A stretch of DNA of 64,000 nucleotides from contig NZ_CP024201.1 of NCBI RefSeq assembly GCF_002749615.1, forward strand, positions 3,825,001 to 3,889,000, in the 5' to 3' direction. Within the stretch, counting starts at the first letter, position 1; every line of letters begins with the position of its first letter. This document shows, piece after piece, positions 62,204-64,000 of this stretch. The DNA is from Caulobacter mirabilis. Its GTDB lineage: Bacteria > Pseudomonadota > Alphaproteobacteria > Caulobacterales > Caulobacteraceae. The translations under genes and the position numbers were made by a program. The notes beneath the pieces were generated by a model, which had not been told where the DNA came from, ran no database searches, and saw nothing but the letters and a program-made list of their open reading frames with translations.

Positions 62204-63198
62204 GACAGCAGCTTGTCCACGATCTGGTCGACGCCCATCCGGACCGGGTCCTGGCAGGGCAGGTTGAGCTCGGCGGACGCCTCGGCGCAGAGGCGCGCGG
62301 CCTCCGCGTCGGAGTAGGCCGAGGTGTTGAACGCCACGCCCACGGCGACGACGTCGGGATTGGTCAGCCGCGCGGCTTCCAGGTTGCGCTCCAGCGTCTC
62401 CTTCAGGCCAGGAACCGGATGACCCGGCACGCCTCGCATGTGGGGACGACCCGGCTCATGACAAAGCACCAGGGCGTCCGGCTGGGCGCCGTGCAGCAGA
62501 CCCAGCGACACGCCGGCGTAGGACGGGTGGAACAGCGAACCCTGCCCTTCGATGATGTCCCAGCCGCCGTCATGGCGCGCCGGCGACACGCGCTCGGTCG
62601 CGCCGGAGATGAAGTCGGCGACCACGGCGTCGACCGCGATGCCGTCGCCGGCGATCAGGATGCCGGTCTGGCCGGTGGCGCGGAAGTCAGCCGCCACGCC
62701 GCGAGCCCTCAACGCCTTCTCCAGCGCCAGCGAGGTGTACATCTTGCCCATCGAACAGTCGGTGCCGACAGTCAGCAGGCGCATCCCGGCCCGCGGAACG
62801 CCCTTGCCGACGACCAGATCAGCCGGCGGCTGGCGGACGTCGAACAGCCGGCGGCCGTTGCGTTCGGCGGCCTCGCGGACCGCCGGAACGTCGCCCAGCC
62901 GCTGGTGCAGGCCGCTGGCCACGTCGAGGCCCGCGTCGAGGGCCGCCACGATCACCGGGATCGCCGCCGCGCTCAGCACGCCGCCGGCGTTGGCCTCGCC
63001 GATGATCAGGGTCCGGGCGCCGCGCCGGACGGCCTCGTCGATGGCGACATCCTCCAGGCCGAGGGTCACTTCGCAGCCCGGCAGGCGCAGCTGACCGATA
63101 CAGGTCTCGGGACGCCATTCGGCGACGCCGCGCGCCGTCTTGACCGCCAGCGGGTCCGTCGCCGCGCCGAGGTACAGCAGGTAGGGAGAAGAGATCAT
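62161..63198 (-). CDS. dgcN: DUF1611-family D-glutamate N-acetyltransferase-like protein
   Basis: A 345-residue protein with a DUF1611 core. It carries a Walker-A-like loop GTDCSMGKMYTSLAL, an N-terminal Rossmann-like part (ARTLIIGEANAGG), IIEGQGSLFHPSYAGVSLGL and LCHEPGRPHMRG. DgcN proteins acetylate D-glutamate and work with DgcA, giving N-acetyl-L-glutamate. First gene of the glutamyl-compound cluster and divergent from an immunity-like gene across 125 bp in which I recognise no clear promoter. Confidence 0.82.
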   Translation of the reverse strand: MISSPYLLYLGAATDPLAVKTARGVAEWRPETCIGQLRLPGCEVTLGLEDVAIDEAVRRGARTLIIGEANAGGVLSAAAIPVIVAALDAGLDVASGLHQRLGDVPAVREAAERNGRRLFDVRQPPADLVVGKGVPRAGMRLLTVGTDCSMGKMYTSLALEKALRARGVAADFRATGQTGILIAGDGIAVDAVVADFISGATERVSPARHDGGWDIIEGQGSLFHPSYAGVSLGLLHGAQPDALVLCHEPGRPHMRGVPGHPVPGLKETLERNLEAARLTNPDVVAVGVAFNTSAYSDAEAARLCAEASAELNLPCQDPVRMGVDQIVDKLLSCFEASPSLAAAGR

Positions 63199-63323
63199 CG
63201 AATGCTCGCGCCGTCCGTTTCGTCGTCGGGCGCGACCATCGCGGCGAGGACCCGCTGCGTCGAATTCAGAAGCGGAGTTGTGCTAGCAAGAAAAGCTATG
63301 GCCCGCAGCGTCGGGGGAGCCTT

Positions 63324-64000
63324 ATGAGCGAAAGCGACAACTCGGCCTATCTGATCCAGATGAAGGATCGAACGACGGCCTTGTTCGATGTCCGGGATCC
63401 ACAGGCGACGTATCATCCGGTCCAAACTCGGTCGTTCGGCGATGTCAACGTCACTCTCGACGCCCTTTCCTGGACCCTGCCCTGGGAAACAATGACGTCT
63501 TTAGCCTCCCGCCCGTCGCCCGCTCTGACGGCCTATTGCGTCCTCGAACCGGACAGGCCCTTGCCGGACCTGCTGCAGGACTCCAACGGCGTCCACTTCG
63601 TCTCCGACCGGCTCAAAGTCGTTGTCGAGCCGCTGATGAAGGACTGCGAGTTCCTGCCGGTGGAAGTCACCCACATCGTTCATGAACAGGCGGTCGCGAC
63701 AATCCGGGAAGGCTACTGGTGGATGAACTGCTGGCGACGGATCGACTGCGTTGACTGGGAACAATCCGACGCGCCCGCCTTCAGCCTGACCGATCCGCCG
63801 CGAATGAACCCAGCGATCAAAGGGACCGGCGTCTGGAAACGCCTCGTTCTCAAGCCAATCGACGAGGACGAACATTTCTTCGGCTTGCTCGGCATGTTCG
63901 GCGGCAGGCGCTATCTCTCGGCCACCCTCATGCAGACGATCCGCGCGGCCGGGCTGCCGATCACCTTCATGCCCCAGTTGCTGGACCAGAGCGACGTCGA
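63324..64000 (+). CDS. Imm11-like immunity protein (runs off window)
   Basis: Open frame from ATG 63324 (GGGGGAG upstream) to the window end, 225 residues seen. The reading begins MSESDNSAYLIQMKDRTTAL and contains HFVSDRLKVVVEPLMKDCEF, EGYWWMNCWRRIDCVDWEQS and KRLVLKPIDEDEHFF, then RRYLSATLMQTIRAAGLPIT. That order resembles the Imm11 (DUF1629, MXAN_0049) domain of polymorphic-toxin immunity proteins. No toxin gene is visible; it would be expected beyond the right edge. Family assignment is by pattern only. Confidence 0.6.
   Translation, partial: MSESDNSAYLIQMKDRTTALFDVRDPQATYHPVQTRSFGDVNVTLDALSWTLPWETMTSLASRPSPALTAYCVLEPDRPLPDLLQDSNGVHFVSDRLKVVVEPLMKDCEFLPVEVTHIVHEQAVATIREGYWWMNCWRRIDCVDWEQSDAPAFSLTDPPRMNPAIKGTGVWKRLVLKPIDEDEHFFGLLGMFGGRRYLSATLMQTIRAAGLPITFMPQLLDQSDV

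Noticed and set aside
57995..62317. A 1440-codon plus-strand open frame across dgcA, TBDR 5 and the deacylase
   Set aside because: Antisense shadow of three strongly supported genes; its composition (Ala, Val, Asp, Arg, Gly) reflects complementary codon bias only.
63195..63425. A 76-codon minus-strand frame near the right edge
   Set aside because: It overlaps the better-supported plus-strand Imm11-like gene and lacks a ribosome site or motif.

Overview
The window is high-GC DNA with short intergenic gaps, five TonB-dependent receptors (TBDRs), many acyl-CoA enzymes and a large chemotaxis operon. The operon runs mcpA, STAS, cheY, cheA, cheW, cheR, cheB, cheY, cheD, cheU, a CleA-like protein, cheE, which is the order I know from Caulobacter crescentus. 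With the acrAB-nodT pump behind a divergent TetR gene, this points to Caulobacteraceae (Caulobacter or Phenylobacterium). I see no rRNA, tRNA, CRISPR array, insertion sequence or prophage. No intergenic stretch exceeds 300 bases.

Layout. 1-8.5 kb: a partial FNR-type regulator; a TBDR, acyl-CoA dehydrogenase and acyl-CoA ligase run; a divergent LuxR solo; a DUF2147 protein; a second acyl-CoA dehydrogenase. 8.5-13 kb: a second TBDR and a TPR-sulfotransferase. 13-19.5 kb: a TetR repressor and a three-gene RND efflux operon ending in a strong terminator. 19.6-31.1 kb: a catabolic island with an MFS carrier, GST, TBDR, MarR regulator, VOC, CMD-like and OYE operon, a zincin-like exoprotein, an acyl-CoA ligase and a CaiB CoA-transferase. 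31.4-36.1 kb: a TBDR, TetR and PF10118 hydrolase unit. 36.2-39.6 kb: TauD dioxygenase, SpoU methyltransferase, two overlapping MarR genes and a small unknown. 39.6-49.8 kb: the chemotaxis operon. 50-63.2 kb: a single-strand run joining D-glutamate conversion (dgcN/dgcA), a TBDR, an N-acyl-D-amino-acid deacylase, a dicarboxylate/glutamate symporter, two gamma-glutamyltransferases, a serine hydrolase and a cupin-HTH regulator. The right edge starts an Imm11-like immunity gene.

How the parts work together. Reading the intergenic DNA shows two operator families. A 25-bp palindrome (core GTCAA-N6-TGA) occurs four times, at the promoters of the GST/MFS pair, a TBDR, the VOC-CMD-OYE operon and caiB/acyl-CoA ligase. 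It ties 10 kb into one probable MarR regulon for uptake and CoA-dependent breakdown of an unknown compound. A 16-bp palindrome (TTnACAT-N2-ATGTnAA) occurs at the neighbouring TBDR, at the TetR start codon and twice before the PF10118 gene, giving a second small regulon.

The most unusual proteins are the last genes of the chemotaxis operon. CheU carries a DLATQ motif like the catalytic D-x-x-x-Q of CheZ and a C-terminal DFDLF tail. The CleA-like protein has Glu at the REC phosphoacceptor, an arginine-rich tail and a FliM-like SQNEIDMLL peptide. CheE reads as an Hpt domain whose phosphorylatable His is Asn. All assignments are by reading motifs and context; no database search was run.
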